A stretch of 64,000 nucleotides of DNA, taken from the NCBI GenBank assembly GCA_020186115.1, contig WSYJ01000113.1, positions 558,001 through 622,000 of the forward strand. The letters are read 5' to 3'. Of this stretch, positions 23,364-36,600 are shown piece after piece. This stretch comes from Histomonas meleagridis (Eukaryota > Parabasalia > Tritrichomonadida > Dientamoebidae). The notes below the pieces were generated by a model. That model searched no databases, had not been told where the DNA came from, and saw only the letters and a list, made by a program, of their open reading frames with translations. How positions within the stretch are numbered: the stretch's first letter is position 1; the number at the start of each line of letters is the position of its first letter. A program made the translations under genes and the position numbers.

Positions 23364-24778
23364 AAAGTGATGAATTGCGATAAATTTTGATATAATTGAA
23401 GCATATCAAATTTATTACTTTAATGATGTGAAGCTGTTATAAATTAATAATTTTTTTTAAAAATAATTGGCAAAAAAAAAATTTTTAATCTTATCATCGA
23501 ATTGATAATTTTAGTATTTTCCGGAAATGTTACTATCGCTTATGATTAGGTAACTAATCACTATATTTTCTGATTTTTCTTGTGAGCATTGCTCACCCGT
23601 CTCGGAACTAGACATTTTCTGCTTGATAAATTTGCTCTCAAATTTGTTTTGTAAAGTATTAAAATTTGACTACCCATTTAAATCTTGATGAATTCGTGAC
23701 CGCATAATGAATTCAAATAGTTATTTTTTCTTCTACGTTCAGAGCCTCCAATAATGAATAAACAGCTTCAAGAATTATTATATTTACATAACAAATAAAT
23801 TATAACAATTTGCAACGACAAATTTTTAAGTTTTTGCTCTTGTCATCAGATATAAGAAATCTTGTGTAACTTAAAAACAAGATGAAAATTAAAAAAAATT
23901 TATATAAATTTATATTGACTTTTATTATTTCAATTTATATTTTGAATTTGTACTTTTGTTTTTAATTCGAAAGCCCAAATAAGCATTCTTCCAAGATCGA
24001 TCATAAAAAAATAAGATAACAAAATTCAGTCAAATTAGTTTCATTAAATTTGATATATATAATAATTTTTTCTATAAATTTAATTCAGAGGAAAATGAAA
24101 AAAAATTAATTTTTTGTTTTAAAACGACCGTTTATTTGGTTGACAGCGTCAGGCTGGATAATTGATTTTAAATGTGACGTTAAGGAAAATAATAAACCTG
24201 TCAATATATTACGGTTTTCGATCCACCTATGATGCAAATAGAAGTAATATGACGATATAAAGCCTCCATTCAATTGATGATCGGTAGGGGTAATGATCTA
24301 ATAAAATTCAAGAGATACAGAATATGTTTATTTTCTCAGCATGAAAAACTCTGGTCACATTGAATTTGGATAGGACATGGATCGATTTATCTTGATATTT
24401 TAAATTATTTTAAGAAATTATAATATACATAATCCCTCTCATGAAATTCCATATAACTTTGTTGATATATACTAGAACTAATGTATGTCATATTTATGTA
24501 CTATTTTATTTCAAGTCTTGAAAAGGCATGGAGAAAAATGAATTTTCATGATTTTAACATACAATTTTCGACCGTTTATTTATCCTTTTGGATAAGAATT
24601 TCGTCGACAAAGACTCGGCATATTTTTGTGAGGAATTATTTGTTATTCCCAATAAGCATGTTCTCAAGTGCACAAGCATAATCAGTCCTAATTTGGAAAT
24701 AAATATATAATTTTTATTTTAGTTGATGTTTTGCAAAACTAATTTTCCGGCCATAAGACATGTTATGTGAAAAGAAAA
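23364..24778. other. Intergenic region upstream of the TGT gene
   Basis: There is no convincing gene; a 66-codon frame at 24481-24681 has no family features. Two ACCGTTTAT elements lie at 24127-24135 and 24571-24579, each preceded by CG. A near-perfect 15-base palindrome (GTGAGCATTGCTCAC) is at 23582-23596. GACAGCGTCAG, close to the motif at 20764, lies at about 24142-24152. Confidence 0.4.
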
Positions 24779-25975
24779 ATGTCGCAGAAAGTTATTGAAT
24801 TTGAGGTTATTGCAGAACAAGGAAGCGCCAGGTGTGCCAAAATGGGGTTCCATAGACCAAGTGATTTTAATTTCGAAACACCAATTTTTATGCCAGTTGC
24901 GACACAAGGATCATTAAAAGGATTAACACCAGATCAAATATTATCCCTTCCACACTCACCGCCAATTATCCTCGGAAACACTTACCACCTTGGAACTCGC
25001 CCTGGTCCAGAAATGTTTGAAGAAGTTGGTGGTCTTCATAAGTGGATGAATTGGCCACATGGACTTCTTACAGATAGTGGAGGTTTCCAAATGGTTTCTC
25101 TTTCTAAGCTATGCCAAATTACAGAAGAAGGTGTTCAATTTTCAGCTCCACATGCTTCTGGTTGCGAAATTCTTTTAAAGCCAGAAGATTCGATACATAT
25201 CCAAAATGCAATTGGTTCTAACATTGCTATGATGCTTGATGATGTTGTTCCTTCCACATATGTTGGTCCACGTGTCGAGGAAGCAATGCATAGAACAATT
25301 CGTTGGCTCGATCGAGCAATTGCTGCTCACAAGCGTCCGCACGATCAAGCCTTATTCGCAATTGTGCAAGGAGGTCTTGACCAAGATCGCAGGAGATATT
25401 GCGCCACGGAGATGGTGAAGCGGAAAGATTCACTCGGCGGTTTTGCTATCGGCGGTCTATCGGGCGGTGAAGCCAAAGAAATTTTTTGGCAATCCGTTAA
25501 AACGAGTGTTTCTTGTTTGCCAAGGGATATGCCACGATATTGTATGGGTGTTGGATATGCAGAAGATATTGCCGTTTGTATTGCGCTTGGAGTTGATATG
25601 TTTGATTGTGTTTTCCCAACAAGAACCGCAAGATTTGGAACAGCATTAATATGGAGTGGTAGTGATCGAGTATCAAATTGGAAAGGTCAAGAAGAACCAA
25701 TAGAAAGGGAATGTGGATGTTATGCATGTACACATCTTTCGAGAGCGGCATTATTCCATATAAGAGATACGCCAATGTGTGGACAATTATTAAGTTTACA
25801 TAACGTCGAATTCCAAAATAGATTAACATCATATTTCCGCCAGGGTATTAAAGAAGGAAAATTAGATGAATATGAAAGGAATTTCTTCAGAGCGAGATAC
25901 CCAAATGGGGACTACCCACAGTGGATCGTTGACGCACTCAGTAGCGAAGGAATCGATTTATTTCAACAAGATTAA
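24779..25975 (+). CDS. QTRT1: Queuine tRNA-ribosyltransferase, catalytic subunit
   Basis: A 398-residue tRNA-guanine transglycosylase. It exchanges guanine 34 for queuine in the anticodons of tRNA Asp, Asn, His and Tyr. Substrate-binding motifs are present: TDSGGFQM (catalytic Asp 99), FAIGGLSGGE (222-231) and the nucleophile region VDMFDCVFPTRTARFG with Asp 276. The zinc site is Cys312, Cys314, Cys317 and His341. Length matches eukaryotic QTRT1 and bacterial Tgt. In eukaryotes QTRT1 pairs with QTRT2, which is not in this window. I chose the ATG at 24779 over the in-frame GTG at 24767 because it gives the normal N-terminus. The gene is single-copy, lies in the palindrome spacer and is fully intact, with less extreme AT bias than the arm genes. 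Confidence 0.96.
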   Translation: MSQKVIEFEVIAEQGSARCAKMGFHRPSDFNFETPIFMPVATQGSLKGLTPDQILSLPHSPPIILGNTYHLGTRPGPEMFEEVGGLHKWMNWPHGLLTDSGGFQMVSLSKLCQITEEGVQFSAPHASGCEILLKPEDSIHIQNAIGSNIAMMLDDVVPSTYVGPRVEEAMHRTIRWLDRAIAAHKRPHDQALFAIVQGGLDQDRRRYCATEMVKRKDSLGGFAIGGLSGGEAKEIFWQSVKTSVSCLPRDMPRYCMGVGYAEDIAVCIALGVDMFDCVFPTRTARFGTALIWSGSDRVSNWKGQEEPIERECGCYACTHLSRAALFHIRDTPMCGQLLSLHNVEFQNRLTSYFRQGIKEGKLDEYERNFFRARYPNGDYPQWIVDALSSEGIDLFQQD

Positions 25976-26254
25976 TTCATCAAAAATAATATAATTTTAT
26001 GCTTTTATAAAAATTTTATATGAATTTATCTGTTAATGCTATGTCAATATTACTCGAAATCTTTTTAAAAAAAAAAAACACTTTATTGCAATAAAGACAA
26101 ATTACTAAATTCAGTAGAAAATTTTGACATTTTGAATTTTAATTTCAATCAAAACCGATCAAAAGCACTACAATATTTTATATCGTCAGTTTTTGTAAAA
26201 ACAATTTTCTTAAAAAATATATTTTTTAAATAGAAACAATCTTTATCAAAAAAA

Positions 26255-28087
26255 TCAATTATTTGCTGCTGAGAAATCTTCATCCTCTTCGCTTTTTTCT
26301 GGTGATGACTCCTGACTTACTCCATCAATTTCATTTTCGTTTTCATGTTCTTCTGGATGATGTTGATCAGAATGCGAATTATTTTCTTCGGACAAATCGA
26401 ATGTCGGGTTCATGCACGAACTTATTTCGATTTTTCCGTCTTCCACAAAAACCTCAAAAAAGTAAATATCATTATAATTATGTAATAATGAAGACAAGTC
26501 GTCATGGAACAACACATTTTTTGTTTTATAAGCGCATTTTGCGAAATGCAACAAAGGCACATCAATGTTAGCAGCTGCTGTCTCAGCAAATGATTGTAAA
26601 GGCACAGTTTCATCGAATACTATTTTTGGTATTCTCTTAATTTCATCAATATTTTCTATTTTATTTATCATATCGCAAACATTTAAAAAATAATAAATGC
26701 AAAGAACAGTTGCCTCAGAACAATAATGAATTCCATTTTTGAAACATTTTTTAAATTCGTTCACGAAATCATTTGAAATTTTGGAGAAATTATCAATAAA
26801 GTTTTGTATCAAATCAAAAGCAATTTCTAAATTCTTTGGAAGGAATGTTTCGAATCCTTGAAATATGATAATTTTCTTAATGAATTGTTGGCGCATTAAA
26901 AACTGATAATTGTTACGGAACTCGATACTTGAAGGAGATAAAACTTCGGTTTCTTTTGATATATATTTTACCAACGAATCTATAGTTTCATAAGCAATTT
27001 CAGAACAACGTTTTATCATTAGATTCGGCGAAATTTGATTATCGATTTCTCCATAAATTATCTTATAAACTTCTTTTGATATTTCAGCTTTTTTATTTCT
27101 TTTTATTGCTTCATAAATATTTTTCATTTCATCATATAATGCGTTTAATTTATTATCTAAAAAAATTATAAAGTGATAATGTTTCGTTGTATATTGGCTA
27201 TGGGTTTTTGTGATATTATTACTCATTTGTGCGTCAGTAATTCGCGTTGCTTTGTCAAGACATTCAATAAGTGTTTTACCAAATGCCCAAATTTGAGTTT
27301 CCTTTGGTATTTCATCATCAAGATTCAGCTTAAGATTTGTTGGATGAAATGTTGAACAATCATTTTCAGTGGATATCTCTATAAATTTAGTCTTGAGAAA
27401 AGGATCAAATTGCGATATCCATTCAGATGCTTCTTGTTCATTCATCATTTGCGAACCATAAAGTTTTAGACATTTTATTATACATTCTATGTCTGATTGG
27501 GTAGGAATAAGAAGATGTACCATACAGAGAAATTGATACTGTGATGGAATCGCAAATAATGGTTCGATATTCAGATTTAATGGTAATGATGTCAATATTG
27601 TATTACCTGAAAGTGAAAAATAATAATCAGCTCGATGAAGCTTAGATTCTAACATGAGATTACTCACTTCAAAATGAAGACGTTTCTGTGTTTCAAGAGG
27701 AAGTTGAGGTGTGAGTTTGGAAATGTAATAATGTACAAATGGTTGTGGAATGAGTTCTTCAATATAAAATGAAATGACTTCAGCAATGATGAATCCAAGA
27801 TTATGGGATTCTGTTAATGTGTTGGCAAAATCAATAAAACTTGAAAAATTAATAATCGGATCATTAAGTGGTGGAAACGTTTGACAAATATTATCTATAC
27901 GATTGCATAAATCAGGAGAATCAAATAGTATATCTTTAAGCGAATTTAAAAAAAAAATTGGATTTTGTGGAATTCGTTGAAAGCGCTGTAAAAGATTATA
28001 AAATTTATTGTATCGATTCATGTCTTGAGAAAGGTGTTCAGTAATATCTTTTACTAATGAATTTAAAACTGGGTTGACTTCATTCAT
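26255..28087 (-). CDS. Hypothetical protein with possible PAH-like helix bundle
   Basis: A 610-residue, mostly helical intact protein. Near its start (about 24-70) the pattern YNKFYNLLQRF through DSPDLCNRIDNICQTFPP resembles a paired amphipathic helix domain, the Sin3 module that binds transcriptional repressors, with the PDL turn in the expected place. The rest has no motif I recognise. The last 60 residues are Glu/Asp/Ser/His-rich and probably disordered. The gene is convergent with the TGT gene, about 280 bases from stop to stop. A role in transcription would fit a PAH domain, but the match is weak and a generic helical scaffold is equally possible. Confidence 0.55.
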   Translation of the reverse strand: MNEVNPVLNSLVKDITEHLSQDMNRYNKFYNLLQRFQRIPQNPIFFLNSLKDILFDSPDLCNRIDNICQTFPPLNDPIINFSSFIDFANTLTESHNLGFIIAEVISFYIEELIPQPFVHYYISKLTPQLPLETQKRLHFEVSNLMLESKLHRADYYFSLSGNTILTSLPLNLNIEPLFAIPSQYQFLCMVHLLIPTQSDIECIIKCLKLYGSQMMNEQEASEWISQFDPFLKTKFIEISTENDCSTFHPTNLKLNLDDEIPKETQIWAFGKTLIECLDKATRITDAQMSNNITKTHSQYTTKHYHFIIFLDNKLNALYDEMKNIYEAIKRNKKAEISKEVYKIIYGEIDNQISPNLMIKRCSEIAYETIDSLVKYISKETEVLSPSSIEFRNNYQFLMRQQFIKKIIIFQGFETFLPKNLEIAFDLIQNFIDNFSKISNDFVNEFKKCFKNGIHYCSEATVLCIYYFLNVCDMINKIENIDEIKRIPKIVFDETVPLQSFAETAAANIDVPLLHFAKCAYKTKNVLFHDDLSSLLHNYNDIYFFEVFVEDGKIEISSCMNPTFDLSEENNSHSDQHHPEEHENENEIDGVSQESSPEKSEEDEDFSAANN

Positions 28088-28389
28088 AAATTTGATTGAC
28101 TCTGTGCCTACGAAATTCTGAAGTTGATACTTATCGTCGAATAAACATTGGGAAATAATTGAATGCTTTACAATGAACAGAAAAGTAAAATTTAACGTAC
28201 AGAACTAATTGATAAATTAATTAAGAAAGTGCATTCTCCAGACAAATAAAAAGTTCGATGAAATAATTCAAATCATATTTTGCATAATGTAATAAATTTT
28301 ACAGAAATTTATTCTCTATTCGAATCTTCATAAAATCTATCAATGTTTACTCAAATCTTAAAAAAAAAAATAACATATTTAAATTTTTT

Positions 28390-29871
28390 TTATGAATTTT
28401 GTTCCTTTGGCATAAGTTTGCAGGGAAAAAGACACTCACCTGCTCCACAGTCACAATAAAAAATTTCACCTCCGTTTGGAAATATTTGAATTACATCATG
28501 TCCTTTGTGAAACACTTTGCACATTTGTTGTAAATAATTCCATATGGCTATAAAATCTTACAAGTTTGACAAATGTACATGCTATCATGCTTTACATGTT
28601 TATATCCTGTACTCTCAAAAGTACAATGACCTTTCATGAAATTATTTTGATTTTCATTAGAATCATAAAAACTATTTCTGGAAATGGTTGATGCATTATT
28701 TAATTCTTGTAATGTATATTTAATTCCTTCTTTTTGTTTGAGCTTATTAAAAACATCAATATCATATCTAGCAGCTGCGAGAATAATTGGTGTTAACCCT
28801 TTATTATCTTTAATATTAACATCAGTTCCTTTATGATCAATAAGCAATTGAGCTATTTCTGAATTATGATTTAATAATGCTAAAATAAGTGCAGTGTGAA
28901 ATAATTTAATTAAATTCCATATGTTTTTATTAAATATCAAATAATAAACATAAATTTCAAGTAAAACAATGAAATATCTTTAGCACTTCCTGACCAAGAA
29001 GTAATTCAACAATTTTCGTGTGACCTTTTTCAGATGCACACGTAAGTGCTGTACAAAATAATTCAAATAATTTTCAAATATTATTTTGAAATACAGAATT
29101 ATTAAAATATATTTTATCTTTGGCATTGAAATCAATTACTTCTTGTTCAATAATATATATATATAACAAGTTCAAGGTTATTTGATTTTAAAGAATATAG
29201 TAAGATATCTTTTGGAATCTGATTTTTTTGAAGAAAATGTTTAATAAGATATAAATTTCCAATTCCAGCTGTATAAATAATGATATTTTCTTCAGTTTTA
29301 TTTTTCTTCTAAAAAGGATAAAATTTCCTTTTAAAATACAAATATTTAATATCATTCACATTTTCTGCTTAATTTCACCATATTCATCAGTATTATTTTC
29401 ATAAAGATATCATTTTGCTGAAATTCAATTGCTGTTTCTAACGATTTCCCATATTTTTGAAAAATTTTTCACATAAATGAATTATTTTTATGTTTCAATC
29501 TGTAATTGCATATTTCAATTAATTCTTTGTCTTGGCACCATTTATAAGTAAATATTTAAAACATTTAATTGAACCAAAGAATGAAGCATAATCAATTAAT
29601 GTAACATGATTAATAAATGAACATCTTTCATAAAGTGATGGGTCAATTGTTTGATTAATATCGTTTGTGATGATATTTCTTGAAGTTTTTCTATTTCATC
29701 TTTTCGAATTATTTTTGCAATTTCATTTGGATTATATCCTTTTTTAATTAACTTCTTATGAAGCTCCCAATCATTCTTTGATAGTTCTTCATAATTTTCT
29801 ATAAAGAATTGTTTTAAAGGATCATTAGAAAACAGATGCGTACCAAACATCATATTTCTTTTCGTTTGCAT
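28390..29871 (-). pseudogene. Broken ankyrin-repeat protein with C-terminal UBR-type zinc finger
   Basis: Read on the minus strand. The N-terminal 70 residues (KKLIKKGYNPNEIAKIIRKD and then a LIDYASFFGSIKCFKYLL segment in another frame) are typical of trichomonad ankyrin proteins. Ankyrin units follow at about 29050-28985 and 28895-28730, again separated by AT-rich inserts at the same codon. The C-terminus reads as a UBR box: Cys at CTF, the CQTC pair, NKCAK, HKGHDV, CDCG and a final Cys pair, ending at TAA 28390-28392. UBR boxes recognise N-degrons in ubiquitin ligases. An in-frame TAG follows KIL at about 28548, a frameshift lies near 28510, and one expected Cys is replaced by Phe. Multiple other frame breaks occur upstream. 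Disruption is clear; the domain assignment is fairly strong. Confidence 0.68.
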
Positions 29872-30170
29872 TTCAAGTTCCTGATTTTCTTCTTTTGTTC
29901 TATAATGTGAAAAATTTATGTTTCAATGTTTATTGTTATATTTTTATAAATTAAATTTTGCTTTATCATTTTATCTATTAAATAATATGATTCTTGTGTA
30001 TTAATATGACTTATATAATTAACAAAAATATCTTTGATATTATTATTGTTGTTGTTGTTATTTCTGATTCTTTCTTCTTCTTTTGTTTGAACTTGTTGAA
30101 TATATTTTATATAAATATTTTTTGTGTCTTTTGTGTTATTTTTGAAACAAAATGCATTATAAATTATACA
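29872..30170. other. AT-rich spacer end before the right inner junction
   Basis: Low-complexity AT- and GTT-rich sequence with no gene. A frame at 29994-30260 crosses the junction and is not credible. Confidence 0.4.
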
Positions 30171-30649
30171 GCCATTATCAATTTACAAATTTTAAAACAA
30201 AATTTTTATAATTACATTGGAAATTTTATGAATAGCTTCGGATTTTTACTAGTTTTTTGAAATTTTTCTACATCTTTTGGAAACTTAAAAATAAATTTTC
30301 CTTCTTTATAAACCATTCAATTTTGAATATTCAATAACCGTCACAAATTTTACAATTAATTTTTAATTGATATCGATTTTTTATAAATTATAATGAACAT
30401 TAATCAATTAAAATTTATTAATATGAAATATTGTTCAAACATTGTTAGAAGAAATTTAAAAGAATATATTTCATGTAATGATTAACCTTATATAAAAAGC
30501 TGAAGTTATAATTTTTAATTACAAAGTTTTCTACAAAAAGAAGTGTTTATGATTTAAAATGTGAAGTTTCAATGAATCCCTTCCAAGAAAGAGATTATAT
30601 CATTTGACAAAAACAAAACTTTTAAACATAATATATTTTTATTTAATAT

Positions 30650-33600
30650 TTATATTTTAGATATATTCATAAAACTATTTCGAGATATATCATAACTAAT
30701 AAATTTTTGTTTATTTTCGTTGTTAATATAAACAATAAATTTATCATATGTACAAATTAATTTAATAATTTTATCAGAAACTTCATATTTAGTGATAAAT
30801 GTTCCATTAATACTATATAAATATAAATTACTTTTATTCCAAAACACAATATATCCAAACTTTTCATTAAATTCACTTCCATTGACTATTTCTGATATTT
30901 CAAATCTTCGTAATGTAAAACCTCGAATGATATCAAATATTATTATTTTATTATCTTTAACAATACATCCAATTAAATCATGTTCATTAATCGATATTTT
31001 TACTATTTAAAGGAATAATATAATTCGAAATTGGATTTATTAATTTTGGGATAAAGTTCATATAAATAATATGAAATATATCAATAACTCCAATTTCATT
31101 AATAAAGATTAAAAAATTGTTTTTAGTACTTAAAATGATTTTATCTTTATCAAAATTATGAAAAATTTGATTATTTTCTTGTTGAAGGAATTTATTTTTA
31201 TTATTAATAATTTCTTGAATTTTTTGTATTAAATTTTGTTTATTAATTATTAAATTAGTAATTTTAATATTAAATTTATTATTTAAAAATTCCATAAAAT
31301 TTTCATTATTACTTTCAATGAATGAAATATTTTTAGTAATAATTTGATTATTATTATTATTATTATTATTATTATCATTTAAAAAATCTGAACAATAATA
31401 AAATGGATAAATTATTTCTTGTGAACAAAATGTTTTAAGTTTTGTAATTTGTTTCGGTTTTGGTAATATTAAATCTTTTTGTTTATTAATAAATGAATGA
31501 TTATTAAAACCATTTAAATAAATTAAAAAATTCAAATGTTGAAAGAAAATTATTTTTATAATATGTAATTAACTTCTTTGGTTGAAGAAGTTCATTAAAT
31601 TTGATAAAATTAGAATTAATTTCAATGTTTAAATTAATGGAATGAATTAAATTATTAATTATATTAATATTATTATCATGAATACAATTTATTATAAATG
31701 TATTACTATTAAGAAAATAAAATTGAATGTTATTATCAAATGTATTATAATAAATTAATTTAGAAAATGATAATATAAGTAAAGGATGTTGAAAATAATA
31801 TGAAAAATTAGAAAATCCAAAATTATTTACTATTTCATTAAAGTTATTATCATTTTTGATGTTCATAAAAATATCATTTGATTATTATTATTAATTAAAT
31901 TACTATTAATTAATATTAATAAATATGATTTATATATAAATACAATAGAATCAAATTTATATTTTAAATAAAGAAATTTACAATTAAATTGTGAAATTAT
32001 TTCTCCAAATTCATTATAATTAGAATTAAAACTTAAATATTCGATAACTGGATGCGTTTTTATGAATTTTTGTTTATCATAATTAAAATTATAAAATGGT
32101 GTTATAACACGTGAAGGCCAAAAAGGTTGTGAAAAATAATAAATTTCTTGATTTAAAATGTTTTTGTTTTTAATCATTAAATATTTAATATTAACATATT
32201 CTTTATATATATTAATTTTTTCTGAATTTCGATAAATTTTTGTAAATATTAATTGATTAAATATTTTATATATTTTAGTCGATATAATTTCATAATATTT
32301 ATCAATTAATTTATTCGATATTATTATAATTTCATTCTTTTTAATATTTTCATAATAACTTTTTTGTAAATCCTTAAAATTGTTGAATTGTAAATTTTGT
32401 ATAAAAATAATTTTTTTGTTTTCTTCTTTTTCTTCATTTATTTTACTGATAAAATCATGTACAATTTTGGGTGAGTTTTCAACCCATTCAATCAAATTGT
32501 TTTCTTCTGTTTCAATACATTTATTAATAATTTCATAAACTTCATATGTAAATTGTCCTATAAAATATGTAGAAAAAATAAATGAATTCAGCCAAAACAT
32601 TTGAAGTAATTTAATCGTTTTATTATTATCTTCTTGAATTAAAAAATGGAATAAATTCACTTAAGATTAAAACTATAAATTCATTGTTATTAAATATTTC
32701 TTTATTTAAAAAGATATTATTATAATTTATTAAGATTGAAATACAATAAATTCGATTCTTTTCTATAACAATTTTACATAAATTATATATAATTTCACGT
32801 AATAACTTTTAAAATATTATTATTTTCTATAGTAATTTCGGTAGTTATCCTGTTAGTAAAACTTAATATAGAGTTATAAACTTTTGGTAATATTTGTATT
32901 AATATATTAGTTCGAATATTATATACTAAAAATAGTAAAAATTTGTTCAAATAAATTAATATCATTTTGAATATAATTTTTGTTGTTACATAATGTAAAG
33001 AATAATTCAATCGGATAAATACAATATAAATTAATGAATTCTTGTGATTGAAATGGATAAAAATAAATCACTTCAAATAATATGTCTGGAAATTGTTTTA
33101 AATTATTTAATATTAAATATACAACAAATTCTGTATATTTAATTCCATTTAAATAATTAGTTAATTCATTATAATTTATTTCATTGTTTTCAATAATTTT
33201 TAAGTTAAATCTTTTTAATAATTTTTGTATATTATTATAAAAATTAAATTTGTTTTTATATTTAGTAATGATTTCTTGTCGTGGAAATTCTTGTATCGTT
33301 TTCGATTTCAAAATTATCGTTTTCAAACTTTCATTTAATTCAAATTCATTGATAATATTATTAAATTTATCATTTAATAATTTTTGATTAATTAAAATCG
33401 TTTCTTTTTCAAAGTTTTTATGTTTCAAATTTAAGATATTTGGTATTAATGGACAAAAGATTTCAATGATATTAATGATTTCTTTGTTATTTTGGAAATA
33501 ATTTGGCGTATTTTGAATATATTTTAATAAAAGTTCAATCGATTCTTTAGTAATTTGTGATAAATATTCATTGATATTTTGTTTAGTTTGATTAGAATAT

Positions 33601-36600
33601 ATTAAAATTATTAAACTAATAAATATTAATAAAATTATATTTGGTAATATATTCGGATATTTAATATTTTGATTAGAATAACATTCAATTAAACTAAGTT
33701 CATAATTAGATTTAATATCTGTTAATAATGAAAATAATTCATAGAAATAATGTTTGTTATTAAGAAATTTATAGAGATTTATTAATTTAGGAAAATTAAT
33801 TTCAATTTTATTCTTTTGAATCTTATATAATAATTCAAAGATATTAAAATTGAAATTTAATGATTTCGTTGTTAATAATTTAATAATTAAATTCGTTTCT
33901 GTTAAATTATTCTTAATTGGAAATTCTTTCAAGAAAAATATTTTTATTTCATTTGTTAAATTTAAATTTTGTACATAAAATATAACAAGAATTAACTTAA
34001 TTAAATATTTATTATCTTTAAGAAATTCTGTAGTCTTAATTAAGAATTGAATAATTATAATTCGTTTTTCTTCATTTTCATAAAATTTAATTAATGAAAC
34101 AAATAATTCAAATGTATCATTAATAAATTCTTTTATTTGTTTGTTTTGAATAATATTTATATAAATAATTTCACTTAAATATTTTAATAATTCTTTTCGA
34201 AATATTTTCCCAAAACAAATAATTATATAAAAATGTTTTATATAACATTAAATTTTTGGTTAAAATTAAATAATTAATTAATTTGTTTAAATGAATTTCT
34301 TTAATAAATTCTTTTTTATCATTTAATATATTTAAAATATTATAAAATATTTTGTTATTGTTATTATTATTATTATTATTAACTTTCAAATAATTAATTA
34401 ATGTAGAAAACATTTCTAAAAATTTGTTTTCTTCGTTACAATTTTTAATCATTTGAATAAATTTATAATTATAATAAGGAAATTGTAAATAATATGAAAA
34501 TCCATAATAAGGTATAAACAAATTATTCTTTGGTAAATTAATTAATGTTGAATCAATGATTAAATAATTTGGTCCTTTCTTATATAAATTTTCTATTTCA
34601 TTATAATTAGAAATCTCTCGAATATTAAATGATAAAGACCATAAAATATTATTCGGGATTATTGATCCAAATATAATTTCTTTGATGTTAATTCGTTCAT
34701 TAATTTGATATGAATTATTATTAACATAAATTTTATTCTTCATAATACTTATAAAATACCATTTATTATGATTAATCATGATCGAATTTTGTAAAAATTG
34801 AAGTTCTTCATTCTTAATAATTATCGTAAATGTTTTACTTTGAAAGATTTGAAATTCATTCGTGAAATTTTTCGTAATTTTAAACCAAAATGATATATTT
34901 TCTAATTCTTGTTGAAATTTAATTGTAATATGATTTGAATATGGTAAAAATTCATAAATTGGAAAATGATCTTTTTTAATATCAATTAATTCTTCAAAAT
35001 TAATATTTTGTTTTCGAATTAATGTTTTAAGAAATGATTTAGTAATATAACGATTTGAAATTTGATATAAATTTGGAATATTTTTATTTAATTTAAGATA
35101 AATAGGAATAGAATATTTAGAGAAATTAATGATATCAAATTGTGATGTTATAATTGGAGGATATTTTAACATTGGGATAAATACTGGTAATTGAAGAAAA
35201 CTTTTCCCAAATATTAACTTTTGATATGTTTTAATATTTAATTTATATAAAATATGTGTAATATTTAATGAAAGTAATGTTTCATTTAATTTATCTTGAA
35301 ATGTATTACTTAAAAATGATTTTAATAATTTAAGAATATATTTCTCTTTGATTAAATTTAATCGTTGTTCAAGAATTAAAAATCCATTGATATTTAAAAA
35401 CTCATTTAAAAAATTATTCGAACTTTTAATTAAATTAATTAATAATAAAAATAAATTTTTTGATGAATTATTATTAATCTCATTTAAAAAAATTTGAATG
35501 ATTCGTGAATTATTATCAAATGTTATAATCGAAAATATTAAATTATTATCATCAAAATTTTTATAAGATTTTAATAATTCTAAAAATAATTCTTTACGTT
35601 TGTTTTCATAATTTTGATAAAGAATCAAAAAAAAGTGCTTGAAATGATCGATATTTAATTAATATTTGTTCAAATATTTCTTCATTATGATTTAAATCTT
35701 CATAAAAAATTATAAAGTTGTTGTTGTTGTTTGAAACTTAATTTAAATTCATTCTTTTCGATTAATTCATTTAATATAATTGATGCTTTTTGAAATAATA
35801 AATTACTTTTATATTGATTTAAATATTCGATAAATAAGTCAATTGAACTTTCGAATTTTTTATTTGTTAATATTTGAATAATATTTAATATTAATTCTTG
35901 AAAATTATTTTCATTAATATTTATTTTATTAATTATATTTTGAAGTGGAAATTCTTCTTTAAAGATATTAAATTCAATTTCATTGTTTAATATGAATAAA
36001 TAAATAGAATAAAATAAATAATATTTTATTAAATTACAATTTTCTTCTTTAAATATTTCATTATAAACAATTCTTAATATATTATTATTAGGGATTATTT
36101 TATTATTAGGAAGTGTTAATAATATAGAAAAATATTTCGATAATGAAATATTTGGTGTTACTTTTAAATAATTATAAAAGATATCAAATGTATTATTATG
36201 ATTGTTATTAAAAAATTCATTAAAAAGTTCTTCTTTAACTTCAATGATTTTCCTTAAATAAATACTTATAAATATAATCGTGTTCTCAATACAAATTTTT
36301 GGTATTGTCACATTTTGTATTAATGTTTTCTTTACAAAATTAATAATATAAAATGAATTAGAATTTAAATTATTCGGGAAAATCGATTCTTTCTTAAAAA
36401 TATCAATAAATATTAAACTTGATTTTAAATATGATTCTTTAAAGAAAAATATAAAGATAAATTGTTCAATAGATGGATCGAAGAAAAATGATGAAATAAA
36501 ATTCGGAAATTGAAATACTGTCGAAAAAAATTCTGGAATAAGTTCTGAAGTACTAAAATCTGGAAATCGTAAAATTACATGAATAACTAAATCAATATAA

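Noticed and set aside
23582-23596. GTGAGCATTGCTCAC hairpin as an operator or terminator
   Set aside because: Single short near-palindrome far from any start, with no second copy; consistent with chance.
24481-24681. 66-codon plus-strand frame before the TGT gene
   Set aside because: No motif, AT-rich composition and overlap with likely promoter sequence.
24767-24778. GTG start adding four residues to the TGT gene
   Set aside because: The ATG at 24779 gives the family's normal N-terminus; eukaryotic initiation at GTG is unlikely.
25227-25832. Minus-strand and alternate frames inside the TGT gene
   Set aside because: Shadows; the TGT motifs are unambiguous in the plus frame.
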